64,000 nucleotides of DNA from Micromonospora sp. Llam0 (GTDB lineage: Bacteria; Actinomycetota; Actinomycetes; Mycobacteriales; Micromonosporaceae), in the NCBI RefSeq assembly GCF_003751085.1, contig NZ_RJJY01000002.1, positions 1,612,001 through 1,676,000 on the forward strand, in the 5' to 3' direction. This document shows positions 1 through 29,300 of this stretch, piece after piece (the stretch's first letter is position 1; each line of letters begins with the position of its first letter). The notes under the pieces are model-generated. The model saw only the letters and a program-made list of their open reading frames with translations. It was not told the DNA's origin and did no database searches. The translations under genes and the position numbers were made by a program.

Positions 1-1691
1 GTGTCCCGGACCAGGCCGGGCGCGGTGCCGCCAGCGGCCAGCGCGTCAAGGGCGCGGCGCAGGCCGTTCCCGTCGGGTGCCAACAGCACCGCCCGGTGGG
101 CCAGGGCGGCCCGGGTGGTGGCCAGGGAGAACCCGACGTCCAGCGGGTCCGGTCGGGTGGCTGCAGCCAGGTGCGCACGCAGGCGATCGGCCTGGGCGCG
201 CAGCGCGGCTTCGGTGCGGGCAGAGAGCACCCATGGCGTCAGCGGCAGGGCCGTCGGAGGGGCCGCCGCGTCGGGCGGGGCCGGGGCGTCGGTGGAGGGT
301 GCCGGCGGCTGCTCGACGATCACGTGGGCGTTGGTGCCACTGACGCCGAACGCGGAGATCGCGGCCCGCCGGGGCGCCCCGGACACCGTCGGCCAGGGCA
401 CCGCCCCGGTCACCAGCCGGACTGCCCCGGCGGACCAGTCGACCAGCGGGGTCGGCACCTCGGCGTGCAGGGTGGGTGGGATCGCCCCGGCCCGCATCGC
501 CATCAGCATCTTGATCAGTCCGCCGACGCCGCCCGCCGCCTGGGCGTGCCCGATGTTGGACTTCAGCGAGCCGAGCCAGAGCGGGCGGTCCTGGTCCCGG
601 TCGGCGCCGTAGGTGGCCAGCAGGGCCTGCGCCTCGATCGGGTCGCCGAGCCGGGTACCGGTGCCATGCGCCTCGACCACGTCGACCTGGTCGGAACCGA
701 GCCGGGCGTCGGCCAGGGCCTGCCGGATGACCCGCTGCTGGGCCGGGCCGCTCGGGGCGGTCAGCCCGTTGCTGGCACCGTCCTGGTTGACCGCCGAGCC
801 CCGGATCAGCCCCAGCACCCACCGGCCGTCGCGGACGGCGTCGGAGAGGCGTTGCAGGACCAGTACGCCGACGCCCTCCGCCCAGCCGGTGCCGTCCGCG
901 CCCGCGCCGAACGCCTTGCAGCGGCCATCGGCCGCCAGGCCCCGCTGCCGGGAGAACTCGACGAACGCCGCCGGGTCCGGCATCACGGCCACTCCGCCGG
1001 CCAGCGCCAGCCCGCACTCCCCCCGGCGCAGCGCCTGCACCGCCAGGTGCACCGCGACCAGCGAGGACGAGCAGGCCGTCTCGACGGTCAGCGCCGGGCC
1101 CTCCAGCCCGAGTACGTACGAGATCCGTCCGGACAGGACGGCGTCCGCGCTGCCGGTCAACCGGAAGCCCGCCGACCCTTCGGGCACCTGCAGCGGGCCG
1201 GCCGCGTACCCCTGGTGGGCAGCACCGATGTAGACTCCGGTCCGGGAGCCGCGCAGGCTGTGCGGATCCGTCCCGGCGCGCTCCAGCGCCTCCCAGGACA
1301 CCTCCAGCAACAGCCGCTGCTGCGGGTCCATCACGATCGCCTCGTGCGGAGAGATCCCGAAGAAGGCGGCGTCGAAGTCGCCCGCCCCGGCCAGGAACCC
1401 GCCCCGCCGGCAGTAGGTGGTGTGCGGCGACTCGGGATCCGGGTCGTACACCGCGTCGACGTCCCAGCCCCGGTCGGCGGGGAAGTCACCGATCGCGTCG
1501 GTGCCCGACTCGACCAGCCGCCACAGGTCCTCGGGGGAGGCCACCCCGCCCGGGTAGCGGCAGGCCATTCCCAGGACGGCGACGGGCTCGTGGAGCGCTG
1601 CGAGCAGTTCCCGGTGCTGTCGGCGCAGCCGCTCAGTCTCCTTGACGGACGTCCGCAGCGCCTCGATCACCTTGTCGGGGGGCATGGCCAT
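1..1691 (-). CDS. Type I PKS, final extension module (KS and start of AT), cut by window edge
   Basis: The first ~563 residues are visible; the gene runs off the left edge. The start is ATG at 1691, with AAGGAG about 10 nt upstream. Residues ~1-33 form a charged docking helix. The ketosynthase follows (~34-460), with active-site Cys in VETACSSSL near residue 202, the His motif EAHGTGT and the distal His in the SLKSNIGH motif. The KS-AT linker begins after HVIVEQPP, and the AT starts at the edge. It is the fifth and most downstream PKS gene of the same-strand row, 33 nt after its neighbour, so by analogy with TylGV it should be module 7 ending in KR-ACP-thioesterase. Those domains are not in the window, so AT specificity and macrolactone release are inferred. 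Confidence 0.93.
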   Translation of the reverse strand, partial: MAMPPDKVIEALRTSVKETERLRRQHRELLAALHEPVAVLGMACRYPGGVASPEDLWRLVESGTDAIGDFPADRGWDVDAVYDPDPESPHTTYCRRGGFLAGAGDFDAAFFGISPHEAIVMDPQQRLLLEVSWEALERAGTDPHSLRGSRTGVYIGAAHQGYAAGPLQVPEGSAGFRLTGSADAVLSGRISYVLGLEGPALTVETACSSSLVAVHLAVQALRRGECGLALAGGVAVMPDPAAFVEFSRQRGLAADGRCKAFGAGADGTGWAEGVGVLVLQRLSDAVRDGRWVLGLIRGSAVNQDGASNGLTAPSGPAQQRVIRQALADARLGSDQVDVVEAHGTGTRLGDPIEAQALLATYGADRDQDRPLWLGSLKSNIGHAQAAGGVGGLIKMLMAMRAGAIPPTLHAEVPTPLVDWSAGAVRLVTGAVPWPTVSGAPRRAAISAFGVSGTNAHVIVEQPPAPSTDAPAPPDAAAPPTALPLTPWVLSARTEAALRAQADRLRAHLAAATRPDPLDVGFSLATTRAALAHRAVLLAPDGNGLRRALDALAAGGTAPGLVRD

Positions 1692-1724
1692 GGGTGGGGC
1701 TCCTTGAGGAAGGGGTCGGGCGGG

Positions 1725-4700
1725 TCAGGAGCCGGCTCTGTCCAGCGCCATCCGCACCAGTTCCTCCGAGTCGAGGTCGTCGATCTCGTCGGTGACCGGG
1801 TCCGGCTGGGACGGCACCGCGTCGTCGCGCAGCCCGGCCAGCACGAGCAGGCCGTCCAGCAGGCCGGCGTCACGCAGTCGGGCCAGCGGCAGGGTGGCCA
1901 GCGCCCGCCGAACCTCGGCCTCACCGGGTTCGCCGCTGGCTGGCGCGGGCGCCACCAGCCCGTCCAAATGTCCGGCGACCGCCGTCGCAGTAGGGTGGTC
2001 GAAGACCAGCGTCGCCGGCAACGGCACGCCGACCGCCGCCTTGAGCCGCTTGGCCAGGTCGACGGCGGTCAGCGAGTCGAAGCCGATCTCCCGGAACGCG
2101 GCATCCGGGCCGACATGCTCCGGGCCGGGGTGCCCGAGGACGGCGGCGACGTGCCGGCGGACGAGGTCGAGCAGGATCCGGTGGCGTTCCTGCGGGGCCG
2201 CCGCGGTGAGCCGCTGCGCCAGGTCGTTGTCGGCGGGCGCCGCCTCCGGCGACGCGGCGGCGGCCAGCGCGGCGCCGACCTCCGGCAGGTCGCCGATCAG
2301 CGCGCTGGGCCGGAACGCGGTGAACCCGGCGGTGAACAGGGCCCAGTCCACGTCGGCGACGGCGACGAAGGTCTCGTCCCGGTCCAGGGCCGCCAGCAGC
2401 GCGTCCACGCCCCGCTCGGGCGACATCGGCCGCAGGCCCCGGCGGCTGAGGTAGTCCTCGGCGGCGCCCTCCCCCATGCCGCCCGCGCCCCACAGGCCCC
2501 AGGCGACAGAGGTGGCGACGTGACCCTCGGCGCGACGCCGTTCGGCGAGCGCGTCCAGCGCCGCGTTGGCCGCCCCGTACGCGCTCTGCCCGCTGCTGCC
2601 CCACACGCCCGCGTTCGAGGAGTACAGGACGAAGGCGTCCAGGTGGTACCGCCGGGTGAGCTCGTCGAGGTGCCGGGCCCCGGCGACCTTCCCGGCGAAC
2701 ACCTCGGCGACCTCGGGTAGACCGGTCTCGTCGATCGGCACCGAGTGCGCGACGCCCGCCGTGTGGAAGACAGCGGTCAGCGGCGGGTCGGCGGGCAGGC
2801 CGGCGAGTAGCTCCGCCACGGCGGCCCGGTCCGCGACGTCGCAGGCGGCCACGGTCACCTCGACGCCCAGCGCGCGCAACTCTTCGACCAGGTCGGCCGC
2901 GCCCGGGGCGTCCGCCCCACGCCGGCTGGTCAGCACGAGGTGCGCGGCCCCGTCGGCGGCCAGCCGGCGGGCCACGTGCACGCCGAGCGCGCCGGTTCCG
3001 CCGGTGACCAGGACGGTGCCCTGGGGCCGGTACGCGCGCTTCTGGGGCAGCACGGGCGCGCGCCGCAGCCGACGGCCGTACGCGACCGCGCCACGTAGCG
3101 CGACCTGGTCTTCCGCACCGGTCAGCAGGTCGACCAGCAGGTCCCAGACCGGCCCGTCCGCCTCGGTGGGCAGGTCGACAAGTCCGCCCCACGACCGGGG
3201 CAGTTCGAGCGCGGCGACGCGGCCGAACCCCCAGACCTGCGCCTGGTGGTCGTCGGCGGTCTCGGTCGGCGCGACGGCGACCGCTCCCCGGGTGACGGTC
3301 CACAGCCGGGCCGTGGGCAGGGCGTCAGCGACGGCCTGGGTGAGCAGCAAGGTCGCGGTGGTGGCGACGGCGACGTCCGGGTGCTCGGGGTGCGGACGGC
3401 GGTCGGTGCCGAGCAGGGACAGCACGCCCTCGGTGTCCGGACCGGCGGCGGTGGTGAGCAGCGCGGCGAGGGCGGCCCGGTCGGCGGTGGCCGGGTCGAC
3501 GCTCAGGTGCCGCACCTGCGCGCCCCGCGCGGTGAGCGCCGCCGTGGCCGCCTCGACCGGCTCCGCCGGCTGGTCCCCGGCGGTGACCAGCAGCCACCGT
3601 CCGGTCAGCGGGCCGCCGGTGTGCGCCAGCCGCTTCCAGCCGACCCGGTACCGCCAGCCGTCCACTGTCGTCGCGGCGGTGGCCGGAGCGGCGGGCTCCA
3701 GCCAGTAGCGCTGCCGCTGGAAAGCGTAGGTGGGCAGGTCCACGGCAGTACGGGCGGTACCGGCCAGGGCCTGGGACCAGTCCACGGCCACCCCCTGGGT
3801 GAACGCCTCGGCCGCCGAGGTCAGGAACCGGGCCAGGCCGCCCGCGTCTCGGCGCAGCGACCCGACGGCAACCACCCGGACGCCGGCCGCGTCCGCGATC
3901 TGCTGGATGCCGGGAACGAGGACGGCGTGCGCGGCGGCCTCCACGAAGGCGCGGTGCCCGGCGTCGAGCAGTAGCCCGACGGTCTCCGCGAAGCGGACCT
4001 GACTGCGGAGGTTCCGGTACCAGTACCCGGCGTCCAGGGTGGTGGTGTCGATCCGGGCGGCATCCACCGTGGAGTAGAAGGGGATCCGTGCCGGGCGGGC
4101 GGCCACCGGGCCGAGGGCGGTGAGCAGGTCGTCGCGCAGCCGCTCGACGTGCGCCGAGTGGGAGGCGTAGTCCACCGGGATCCGCCGGACCCGGACCTGC
4201 TCCGCCTCGTACGCCGCCACCAGGGCGGTGACCGCGTCGGCGTGCCCGGCGACCACGGTGGACTGAGGCCCGTTGACGGCGGCCACGTCGAGCCGCCCCG
4301 CCCAGTCGGCCAGCCGAGGCGTGACCTGGTCGGCCGGGAGCTGGACCGAGGCCATGCCACCGGGGCCGGAAAGCATCCGGCCGATGACCTGGGACCGCAG
4401 CGCGACCACCCGGGCGGCGTCGGCCAGGGTCAACGCGCCGCACACCACGGCGGCGGCGATCTCGCCCTGGGAGTGGCCGACCACCGCGTCCGGCTCGACG
4501 CCGAGCGAGCGCCACAGCTCGGCCAGGGACACCATCACCGCCCAGGAGACCGGCTGGAGCACGTCGACGCGCTCCAGTTGCGGGCTGCCGGCCGCGCCCC
4601 GGATCACGTCACCGAGCTTCCAATCGGTGTGCACCGCCAGCGCCTGCTCGCAGCGGGCCATCGACTCGGCGAAGACCGGCGCCTCGTCGAGCAGGTCGGC

Positions 4701-6452
4701 GGCCATACCGGCCCAGTGCGTGCCCTGACCGGGGAAGACGAAGACGGTCCGCCCGGTCGGCGCGGCGAGGCCGGTCGTCACGGTGGGGCCGGTCGTCACG
4801 GTGGGGCCGGGTTCGCCCGTGGCCAGCAGATCCAGCGCGTCGAGCGCCGGTTGCCGGCCGGTGGCCGTCACCACTGTCCGGTGGTCGAAGACGGACCGGG
4901 TGGTGGCCAGTGCGAGGCCGGTGGCGGCCAGGTCGGGGGCCGGGGTGGCCGCCAGGGTGTCGCGCAGCCGCCGGGCCTGCCCGGCCAGCGCCGCCGCCGA
5001 CCGGGCAGAGAGCACCAGCGGCACCACCGGCGGCGGGGTGCCGGTCGCGGCGGGCGGGTCGGCAGAGGCGGAGGCCTGCTCCAGCACCACGTGGGCGTTG
5101 GTGCCGCTGACCCCGAAGGAGGAGACCCCGGCGCGACGCGGCCGGTCCGTCTGCGGCCACGGCCTCGCCTCGCGCAGCAGCGCCAGCTGACCGGTCGACC
5201 AGTCGACCTCGGTGGTCGGGGTGTCCACGTGCAGGGTCGGCGGCAGGACCCCGTGCCGCATCGCCAGCACCGTCTTGATCACCCCGCCGACCCCGGCGGC
5301 GGCCTGGGTATGGCCGATGTTCGACTTCAGCGAGCCGAGCCAGAGCGGCCGGTCGGCGGGCCGGCCGGCACCGTAGACGGCCATCAGGGCCCGCGCCTCG
5401 ATCGGGTCGCCCAGCCGGGTACCGGTGCCGTGGGCCTCGATCACGTCGACGTCCGCCGCCGTCACCTGGGCGTCGACCAGCGCCTGCCGCAACACCCGTT
5501 CCTGGGCCGGGCCGCTGGGCGCAGTGAGCCCGTTGCTGGCCCCGTCCTGGTTGACCGCTGTGCCGGTGACCAGGGCCAGCACCCGGTGCCCGTGCCGGAC
5601 GGCGTCGGAGAGCCGCTCCACGACCAGCATGCCGACTCCCTCGGCCGGCCCGAACCCGTCCGCTGTGTCGGCGAACGCCTTGCAGCGGCCGTCCGGGGCC
5701 AGCCCCCGTTGCCGGGAGAACTGTACGAACACCGCCGGGTCGGCCAGCACCGTGGCACCGCCGGCCAGCACCAGGTCGCACTCCCCCTGCCGCAACGCCC
5801 GTACCGCCAGGTGGAGGGCCACCAGCGACGACGAGCAGGCGGTGTCCACGGTGACCGCCGGGCCCTCCAGACCCAACACGTACGAGATTCGCCCGGAGGT
5901 GAAGCTGACCACCCCGCCGGTCAGCAGGTGCCCCTCCAGTTCCGCCGAAGGCTGCCCGGCCAGGTCGGTGTAACCGTCGTTCCAGGCCCCAACGAACACT
6001 CCGGTACGGCTGCCACGCAGCGAGTCAGGGGGGATAGCGGCCCGCTCCAGTGCTTCCCAGGAGGTCTCCAGCAGCAGCCGCTGCTGCGGGTCCATGGTCA
6101 GCGCCTCGCGGGGCGAGGTGCCGAAGAAGGCGGCGTCGAAATCTCCGACCCCGTCGAGGAAGCCACCCTCCCGGCAGTATGTACGCCCCGCGGCCGCCGG
6201 GTCCGGGTCGTACAGCGCGTGGCCGTCCCAGCCGTGGTCGTCCGGGAACGGGGAGATCGCGTCCGTACCCGAGGCCACCAACTCCCACAGCTCCTCCGGG
6301 GAGCTGACCCCGCCCGGGTAGCGGCAGGCCATGCCGACGATCGCGATCGGTTCGTGCGCCCGCGACTCGACCGCGCACAGTCGGTCGGAGACCCGGGTGA
6401 GTTCGGTGGTGGTCCACTTCAGGTACTCGCGGAGCTTCTGCTCGTCCGACAT
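1725..6452 (-). CDS. Type I PKS, single module KS-AT-KR-ACP (module 6 equivalent)
   Basis: About 1575 residues. N-terminal docking helix starting [15 protein letters not shown] ~37-460 (Cys in VDTACSSSL ~201); AT ~570-870 with [10 protein letters not shown] and DYASHS, the methylmalonyl-CoA signature; KR ~1147-1330 with GGTGALG cofactor loop, catalytic Lys, Ser and Tyr in the [11 protein letters not shown] segment and no LDD motif, so A-type and probably active; ACP with [10 protein letters not shown] near 1459; C-terminal docking tail. I chose ATG 6452 because docking domains of this family start this way. An ATG 12 nt upstream (6464) abuts the AAGG and is less likely, and the open frame further upstream has no homology. 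This module should add a methylmalonyl unit and leave a hydroxyl, as TylGIV does. An 18-bp tandem duplication at 4771-4806 lies in the KS-AT linker. Confidence 0.95.
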   Translation of the reverse strand: MSDEQKLREYLKWTTTELTRVSDRLCAVESRAHEPIAIVGMACRYPGGVSSPEELWELVASGTDAISPFPDDHGWDGHALYDPDPAAAGRTYCREGGFLDGVGDFDAAFFGTSPREALTMDPQQRLLLETSWEALERAAIPPDSLRGSRTGVFVGAWNDGYTDLAGQPSAELEGHLLTGGVVSFTSGRISYVLGLEGPAVTVDTACSSSLVALHLAVRALRQGECDLVLAGGATVLADPAVFVQFSRQRGLAPDGRCKAFADTADGFGPAEGVGMLVVERLSDAVRHGHRVLALVTGTAVNQDGASNGLTAPSGPAQERVLRQALVDAQVTAADVDVIEAHGTGTRLGDPIEARALMAVYGAGRPADRPLWLGSLKSNIGHTQAAAGVGGVIKTVLAMRHGVLPPTLHVDTPTTEVDWSTGQLALLREARPWPQTDRPRRAGVSSFGVSGTNAHVVLEQASASADPPAATGTPPPVVPLVLSARSAAALAGQARRLRDTLAATPAPDLAATGLALATTRSVFDHRTVVTATGRQPALDALDLLATGEPGPTVTTGPTVTTGLAAPTGRTVFVFPGQGTHWAGMAADLLDEAPVFAESMARCEQALAVHTDWKLGDVIRGAAGSPQLERVDVLQPVSWAVMVSLAELWRSLGVEPDAVVGHSQGEIAAAVVCGALTLADAARVVALRSQVIGRMLSGPGGMASVQLPADQVTPRLADWAGRLDVAAVNGPQSTVVAGHADAVTALVAAYEAEQVRVRRIPVDYASHSAHVERLRDDLLTALGPVAARPARIPFYSTVDAARIDTTTLDAGYWYRNLRSQVRFAETVGLLLDAGHRAFVEAAAHAVLVPGIQQIADAAGVRVVAVGSLRRDAGGLARFLTSAAEAFTQGVAVDWSQALAGTARTAVDLPTYAFQRQRYWLEPAAPATAATTVDGWRYRVGWKRLAHTGGPLTGRWLLVTAGDQPAEPVEAATAALTARGAQVRHLSVDPATADRAALAALLTTAAGPDTEGVLSLLGTDRRPHPEHPDVAVATTATLLLTQAVADALPTARLWTVTRGAVAVAPTETADDHQAQVWGFGRVAALELPRSWGGLVDLPTEADGPVWDLLVDLLTGAEDQVALRGAVAYGRRLRRAPVLPQKRAYRPQGTVLVTGGTGALGVHVARRLAADGAAHLVLTSRRGADAPGAADLVEELRALGVEVTVAACDVADRAAVAELLAGLPADPPLTAVFHTAGVAHSVPIDETGLPEVAEVFAGKVAGARHLDELTRRYHLDAFVLYSSNAGVWGSSGQSAYGAANAALDALAERRRAEGHVATSVAWGLWGAGGMGEGAAEDYLSRRGLRPMSPERGVDALLAALDRDETFVAVADVDWALFTAGFTAFRPSALIGDLPEVGAALAAAASPEAAPADNDLAQRLTAAAPQERHRILLDLVRRHVAAVLGHPGPEHVGPDAAFREIGFDSLTAVDLAKRLKAAVGVPLPATLVFDHPTATAVAGHLDGLVAPAPASGEPGEAEVRRALATLPLARLRDAGLLDGLLVLAGLRDDAVPSQPDPVTDEIDDLDSEELVRMALDRAGS

Positions 6453-6510
6453 GCCCAAACCCATCCTTGTCCGTCGGTTCCGTCCGCCTCGTCGTCGGCC
6501 CGAGCGCCGG

Positions 6511-17571
<11,061 letters not shown>

Positions 17572-17639
17572 GGTGCTCCCCCTGTGGTCCGGTATCGTCG
17601 TGGAGTCGGGTGTCGGGTCGGTCGGTGGCACGGCCGGCG

Positions 17640-23282
<5,643 letters not shown>

Positions 23283-23308
23283 CTGCCGGTTGTCTCCTTG
23301 GTCGGGGT

Positions 23309-26300
23309 TCACAGCTGCTCCTCGATGAAGGCGAACAACTCGTCGTCGTCGGTCGCCGAGGCCAGCCGCTCGGCGACCGTGGCGTCCGCCAGCCCGTCCT
23401 CCGCCGGCAGCGACCGGGGGCCGCCGACCAGGGCGAGCATCTCCTCCAGCCGACGGCGGACGATGTTCCGGCGGACGTCGTCGGTCTTCATCCCACCGAG
23501 CGCGGCGGCCAGGGTGTCGAGCCCGGTCAGCGCTGTCGCGCCCGCGTCGGCCACCCCGTCGGCGGCGAGTTCGTCAGCCAGGTGCTCAGCCACGGCCTGC
23601 GGGTCCGGGTGGTCGAACACCAGGCTCGGGGCCAGCCGCAGGCCGGTCGCCGTGCTCAGCCGGTTACGCAGTTCGACGGCGGTCAACGAGTCGAACCCGA
23701 TCTCCCGGAACGGTCGTCTCGGGTCCGCCTTCGCGGCCCCCGCGTCGAGGGCGAGCACTCCCGCCACGTGGGTGCGGACCAGGTCCAGCAGCTCCCGGAC
23801 CCGGGCCGGGGCGTCCTGCCCGGCCAGTCGCCTCCGCAGGTGGTCTGCCGGCTCCGCGGAGGCGGCGGCCGGCGCGGACGCCCCGCCCCCGCTCCCCGAT
23901 GTGGTGGCCCGTCGGGCCGGTGCCGGCGGGACCAGGCCGCGCAGCAGCGCCGGAACCGCGTCCGGTCCGCTGGCGGCCTGCTCCCGCCGCAACGCCGCGA
24001 GGTCCAGACGCGCGGGTACGAGCAGGGGTTCGTGCCGGGACCGGTCGAGCGCCCGGTCGAACAGCACGAGCCCCTCCTCGGCGGTCATCGGCGCGATGCC
24101 GGAGCGGCGCATCCGCCGCAGGTCGTTCTCACCGAGGTGACCCGTCATGTCGCTGGCCGGTCCCCACAGGCCCCAGGCGAGGGCGACGCCGGGCCGCCCC
24201 TGGGCCTGCCGGTGCTGTGCCAGGGCGTCCAGGAAGGTGTTCGCCGCCGCGTAGTTCGCCTGACCGGGGCGGCCCAGGATGCCAGCCGCCCCGGAGAACA
24301 GGACGAACGCGGCCAGAGGCAGCCCTGCGGTCAACTCGTGCAGGTTCAGCGCGGCGTCGACCTTCGGCCGCAGCACCGCGTCGATCCGGTCGGGGGTCAG
24401 CGCCTGGAGCGCCCCGTCGTCGAGGACGCCGGCCACGTGCACCACGGCGGTCAGCGGGTGCGCGGTGGGGATGCCCCGCAGGACATCCGCCAGAGCCGCG
24501 CGGTCGGCGGCGTCACAGGCGACCAGCGACACGTGCGCGCCGAGCCCGGTCAGCTCCTCAATCTGCCGGTCCGCCCCGGCGGCGCCGGGTCCGCTCCGGC
24601 TGACCAGCAGGAGCCGACGTACCCCGTGCGCGGTCACCAAGTGCCGGGCGAGCAGGCGGCCGAGGGTGCCGGTGGCGCCGGTCACCAGGACGGTGCCGGC
24701 CGGGTCGAGCCCGCCCGCCAGCGGGTCGGCGGGCTCCGGTTCCGCACGCAGCGGCTCAATCTCGGGCACCCGAATCTCGCCGGCCCGAACCGCGAGCTGC
24801 GGCGTGTCCACGGTGAGCGCCGACGGGACCGCGGAGATGGAGGTGTCGTCGGCGTCGACGTCGAGCAGGACGAACCGGTCCGGGTGTTCGGACTGGGCCG
24901 ACCGCAGCATGCCCCAGAGTCCGGCGTGGACGAGGTCCGGCACGTCCTCGTCGGTGCCGGCGGCGACGGCCCGTTCAGTGAGCACGACGAGTTTCACCGC
25001 GGTGAACCGCTCGTCGGCCAGCCAGCCCTGGAGCAGCTCTAGCCCGGCCTGGGTCTCCGCCCGGACCGCATCGGCGACGTGGGCGGGTTCGGTGGAATAG
25101 GAGCCCATACGGAAGTCGGCAAGGACGACGCTGGGCGCTTCCGCGCCCGCGTCCAGGGCCTCCCGCAAGGAGGCCAGGTTGGCGTGGGCGTCGACGGCGG
25201 TGACCGGCCATCCGTACCGCGCGGCGGCACCAACCACCTCGGTGCCGTACGGGCCGACGACCGCCCACCGCCACTGCGGCGGCGCCGCCACTGCGGTCCT
25301 TCGCCGCCATCCCACCCGGTACAGCGGCAGGGCGGTGGTCATACCGGCGACGCCGAGGTGTTCCCGGGCGAGCGGCAGCAGGACGAGCGCGTCGAGCGAG
25401 AGGACGGGGGCCCCGCCGAGGTCCACCGCCTGCATCGACACCGCTGCCTCGCCGGCCCGGCCGATGCGGACCCGCAGCGTGTCGGCGCCGGCGGCGTGCA
25501 GGGTCACGCCCTGCCAGGCGAACGGGAGCAGCACACTGCCGTCGGGGACGTCGACAAGTCCGCCAGCCAGCCACGGTTGCAGGGCGGCGTCGAGCAGTGC
25601 GGGGTGCACCCCGAACCGGGTGGCCTCGGCTGCGACCCGGGATGGCAGGCGCACCTCGGCGAAGACCTCGCCGTCGCGCCGCCAGACACCCTGGAGTCCG
25701 GCGAAGACCTCGCCGTACTCGTAGCCCAGCGTGGCGAACCGCTCGTACAGGGCGTCCACGTCGACGGGTTCGGTGCCGGCGGGGGGCCAGGTCTCGGTGT
25801 GCCACGAGGTCGCCGGGACGGGCCGCGCCCCGGTGGTCAGGACACCGACCGCGTGGCGGGTCCAAGCGGCCTCGTCGGCTGCGGACTCGGCACGGGAGAA
25901 CACACTCACCGGCCGGTGGTCGGATCCCTCGGCCGGTTCGTCCACCAGCACCTGGAGCCGTACGCCGCCGGTGGGCGGCACCACCAGCGGCGCCTCCAGG
26001 CGCAGCTCCTCGACACCGGTGCAGGCGGCCACCTCGGCGGCGTGCAGGGCGAGTTCCATGAAGGCCGTACCGGGCACCAGGACGGTGCCGGAGACGGCGT
26101 GGTCGGCGAGCCAGGCGTGCGAAGCGAACGAGAGCCGGCCGGCGAGCAGGAGGCTCCGGGTGCCGCCGACCGGCAGCGCGCCGCCGAGCAGCGGGTGGTC
26201 CTCCCACTCCATGCCGAACCTGGCCGCGGCGGCGGTCCCGACGCCTGCCGGGGAGGTGTGCGCCCAGTAGTGGCGTCGCTGGAACGGATACGTCGGCAAA

Positions 26301-29300
26301 TCCACCACCCGACCCCCAACACCAACAAACACCGCCCCCCAATCCACATCAACCCCCCCAACAAAAGCCTCCGCAACCGAAACCAAAAACCGATCCAAAC
26401 CACCATCATCACGCCGCAACGACCCCACCACCACACCCCCAACACCACCACCAACCAACTCCACCACCTCCTGCACACCCGACACCAACACCGGATGCGC
26501 ACTACACTCCACAAACCCCGTAAACCCATCCCCAACAAGACACTCCACCGTCTCACCAAACAACACCCGCTGCCGCAAATTCCGATACCAATACCCCCCA
26601 TCCAAACCAGCACCATCCACCACACCAGCCTCAACCGTCGAATAAAACGGCACCTCCGCCCGCCGCGGAACCACCCCCGCCAACACCCCCCGCAACTCAG
26701 CCTCAACCACCTCCACCCGCACCGAATGCGACGCATAATCCACCGGAATCCTCCGCGCCCGAACCCCCTCCCCCTCACACCACGCCACAAAATCCACCAC
26801 CGCCCCCACATCCCCCGAAACAACCGTCCCCGACGGACCATTCACCGCCGCCACACCCAACCCACCCCCAAAACCCACAAGCCTCGACTCCACCTCAGCC
26901 ACCGGCAAAGCAACAGACGCCATCGCCCCCGGACCCGCCAAAACCCGACCAATCACCCGAGACCGCAACGCCACCACCCGCGCACCATCAGACAAACTCA
27001 ACACACCAGCCACCACCGCCGCCGCAATCTCACCCTGCGAATGACCCACAACCGCCGACGGCACCACACCCACCGACCGCCACAACCGCGCCAACGACAC
27101 CATCACCGCCCACGACACCGGCTGCACCACATCAACCCGACCAAACAAATCCACCCCACCCCCACGCACCACCTCCAACAAATCCCAATCCACAAACTCC
27201 GACAACACCCCCGCACACTCAACCATCGACTCAGCAAACACCGGCGACTCATCCATCAACCGCGCACCCATACCCACCCACTGCGCCCCCTGACCCGGAA
27301 AAACAAACACCACCCCACCACCCGACAACCCACCCGACCCCCTAAACACCACACCACCCACACCCACATCACCCGACGCCACAGCCGCCAACCCACGATC
27401 CACAACCACAGAATCCGCACCAAAAACCACCGCCCGACGCTCAAACACCGACCGCGTCGACACCAACGACCAACCAACATCCACCAACCGCGCACCCCCC
27501 AAAACACCCCGAAGACGATCAGCCTGCGCCCGCAACGCCACCTCCGACCTACCCGACAACACCACCGGCACCACCGGAAGACGCCGCACCACCGAATCAC
27601 CGACACCCACACCACCCACAGACACAGACCCCTCAACAAAAGGAGCCTCCTCCAAAATCAGATGAGCATTGGTACCACTAACCCCAAACGCGGAAACCGC
27701 AGCCCGACGCGGCCGACCAGTCACCGGCCAATCACGCCGCTCCGACAACAACTCCACCGACCCCGACGACCAATCCACAAACGGCGACGGCTCATCCACA
27801 TGCAACGTCGCCGGCAACACCCCCGCCCGCAACGCCAACACCATCTTCATCACACCAGCAACACCCGCAGCCGCCTGCGTATGACCCACATTCGACTTCA
27901 ACGACCCCAACCACAACGGACCACCCGAACGACCACGCCCATAAGTCGCCAACAACGCCTCAGCCTCAATCGGATCCCCCAACCGAGTCCCCGTACCATG
28001 CGCCTCCACCACATCAACCTCATCAGCCGCCACACCCGCCGCCACCAACGCATCACGAATCACCCGCTGCTGCGCAACCCCCGACGGCGCCGTCAAACCA
28101 TTCGACGCCCCATCCTGATTAACCGCAGAACCCCGCACCACCGCCAACACCCGATGACCACGCTCCCGCGCCACCGACAACCGCTCCAACACCACAACAC
28201 CAGCACCCTCAGCCCAACCCGTACCATCCGCACCACCCCCAAAAGCACGACACCGCCCATCAACCGACAACCCACCCTGCCGCGAAAACTCCACAAACAA
28301 ACCCGGCGCCGCAATAACCGTCACCCCACCCGCCAACGCCACATCACACTCACCCAACCGCAACCCCTGACACGCCAAATGCAACGCCACCAACGACGAC
28401 GAACACGCCGTATCAACAGAAACCGCAGGACCCTCCAACCCAAGAGCGTAGGAAACCCGACCGGAAGCGACACTGACCGACTTGCCGGTGAGCAGATATC
28501 CCTCAAACTCGTGGGGCGCTTCGTGGAGGCGGGCGGCGTACTCCTGGTGAGTGAGTCCGGAATAGACGCCGGTGCGGCTGCTCCGCAGTGCCTCCGGGTC
28601 GATGCCAGCGCGCTCCAACGCCTCCCACGAAGTCTCCAACAGCAGACGCTGCTGCGGATCCATCGCCAAAGCCTCACGAGGGGAAATCCCGAAGAACTCG
28701 GCGTCGAAAAACCCCGCGTCGTACACAAACCCGCCGTCGCGCACGTACGACTTGCCCGCCGCGCCGGGGGTGGGGTCGAAGAAGGAGTCGACGTCCCAGC
28801 CCCGGTCGTCGGGGGCGGGACCGATGACGTCGGCCTTGTTCAGCAGCAGGTCCCAGAGCTTCTCGGGGGTGTCCGCCCCGCCGGGGTAGCGGCAGGCCAT
28901 GCCGACGATCGCGATGGGTTCGTCGACGGGTGCGGTGCCGGTCGCCACCGAGACGACGGGTTCAGGGATAGCGCCGGTGAGGGCCTCCTCCACGAACGAG
29001 GCCAGAGCCGATGGGCTCGGGTGGTCGAAGACGACGGTGGACGGCAGGGTGAGCCCGGTCGTGGTGTTCAAGCGGTTGCGCAGTTCCAGTGCGGTGAGCG
29101 AGTCGAAGCCCGCAGCCTTGAAGGCACGGCCGGGGGTGACCGCCTCCACGGTGTCATGGCCGAGGACGGCCGCTGCTTCCGTGCGCACCAGTTGCAGCAG
29201 GACCTGCTGCCGCTCCGACTCGGACATGCTCCCCACGCGCTGCGCCAGGCCGGAGGTCTGCGTTGCGGCGTCGGCCCGGCGGGCGTCGAGCGCGCTCTTG

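Noticed and set aside
96..2720. An 874-codon + strand frame opposite the last two PKS genes
   Set aside because: Antisense of well-supported KS, ACP and KR sequence with the usual GC-rich frame openness; no ribosome site or homology.
4771..4806. 18-bp tandem duplication in the KS-AT linker
   Set aside because: Only two copies, in frame, in a flexible linker; not a CRISPR or regulatory array.
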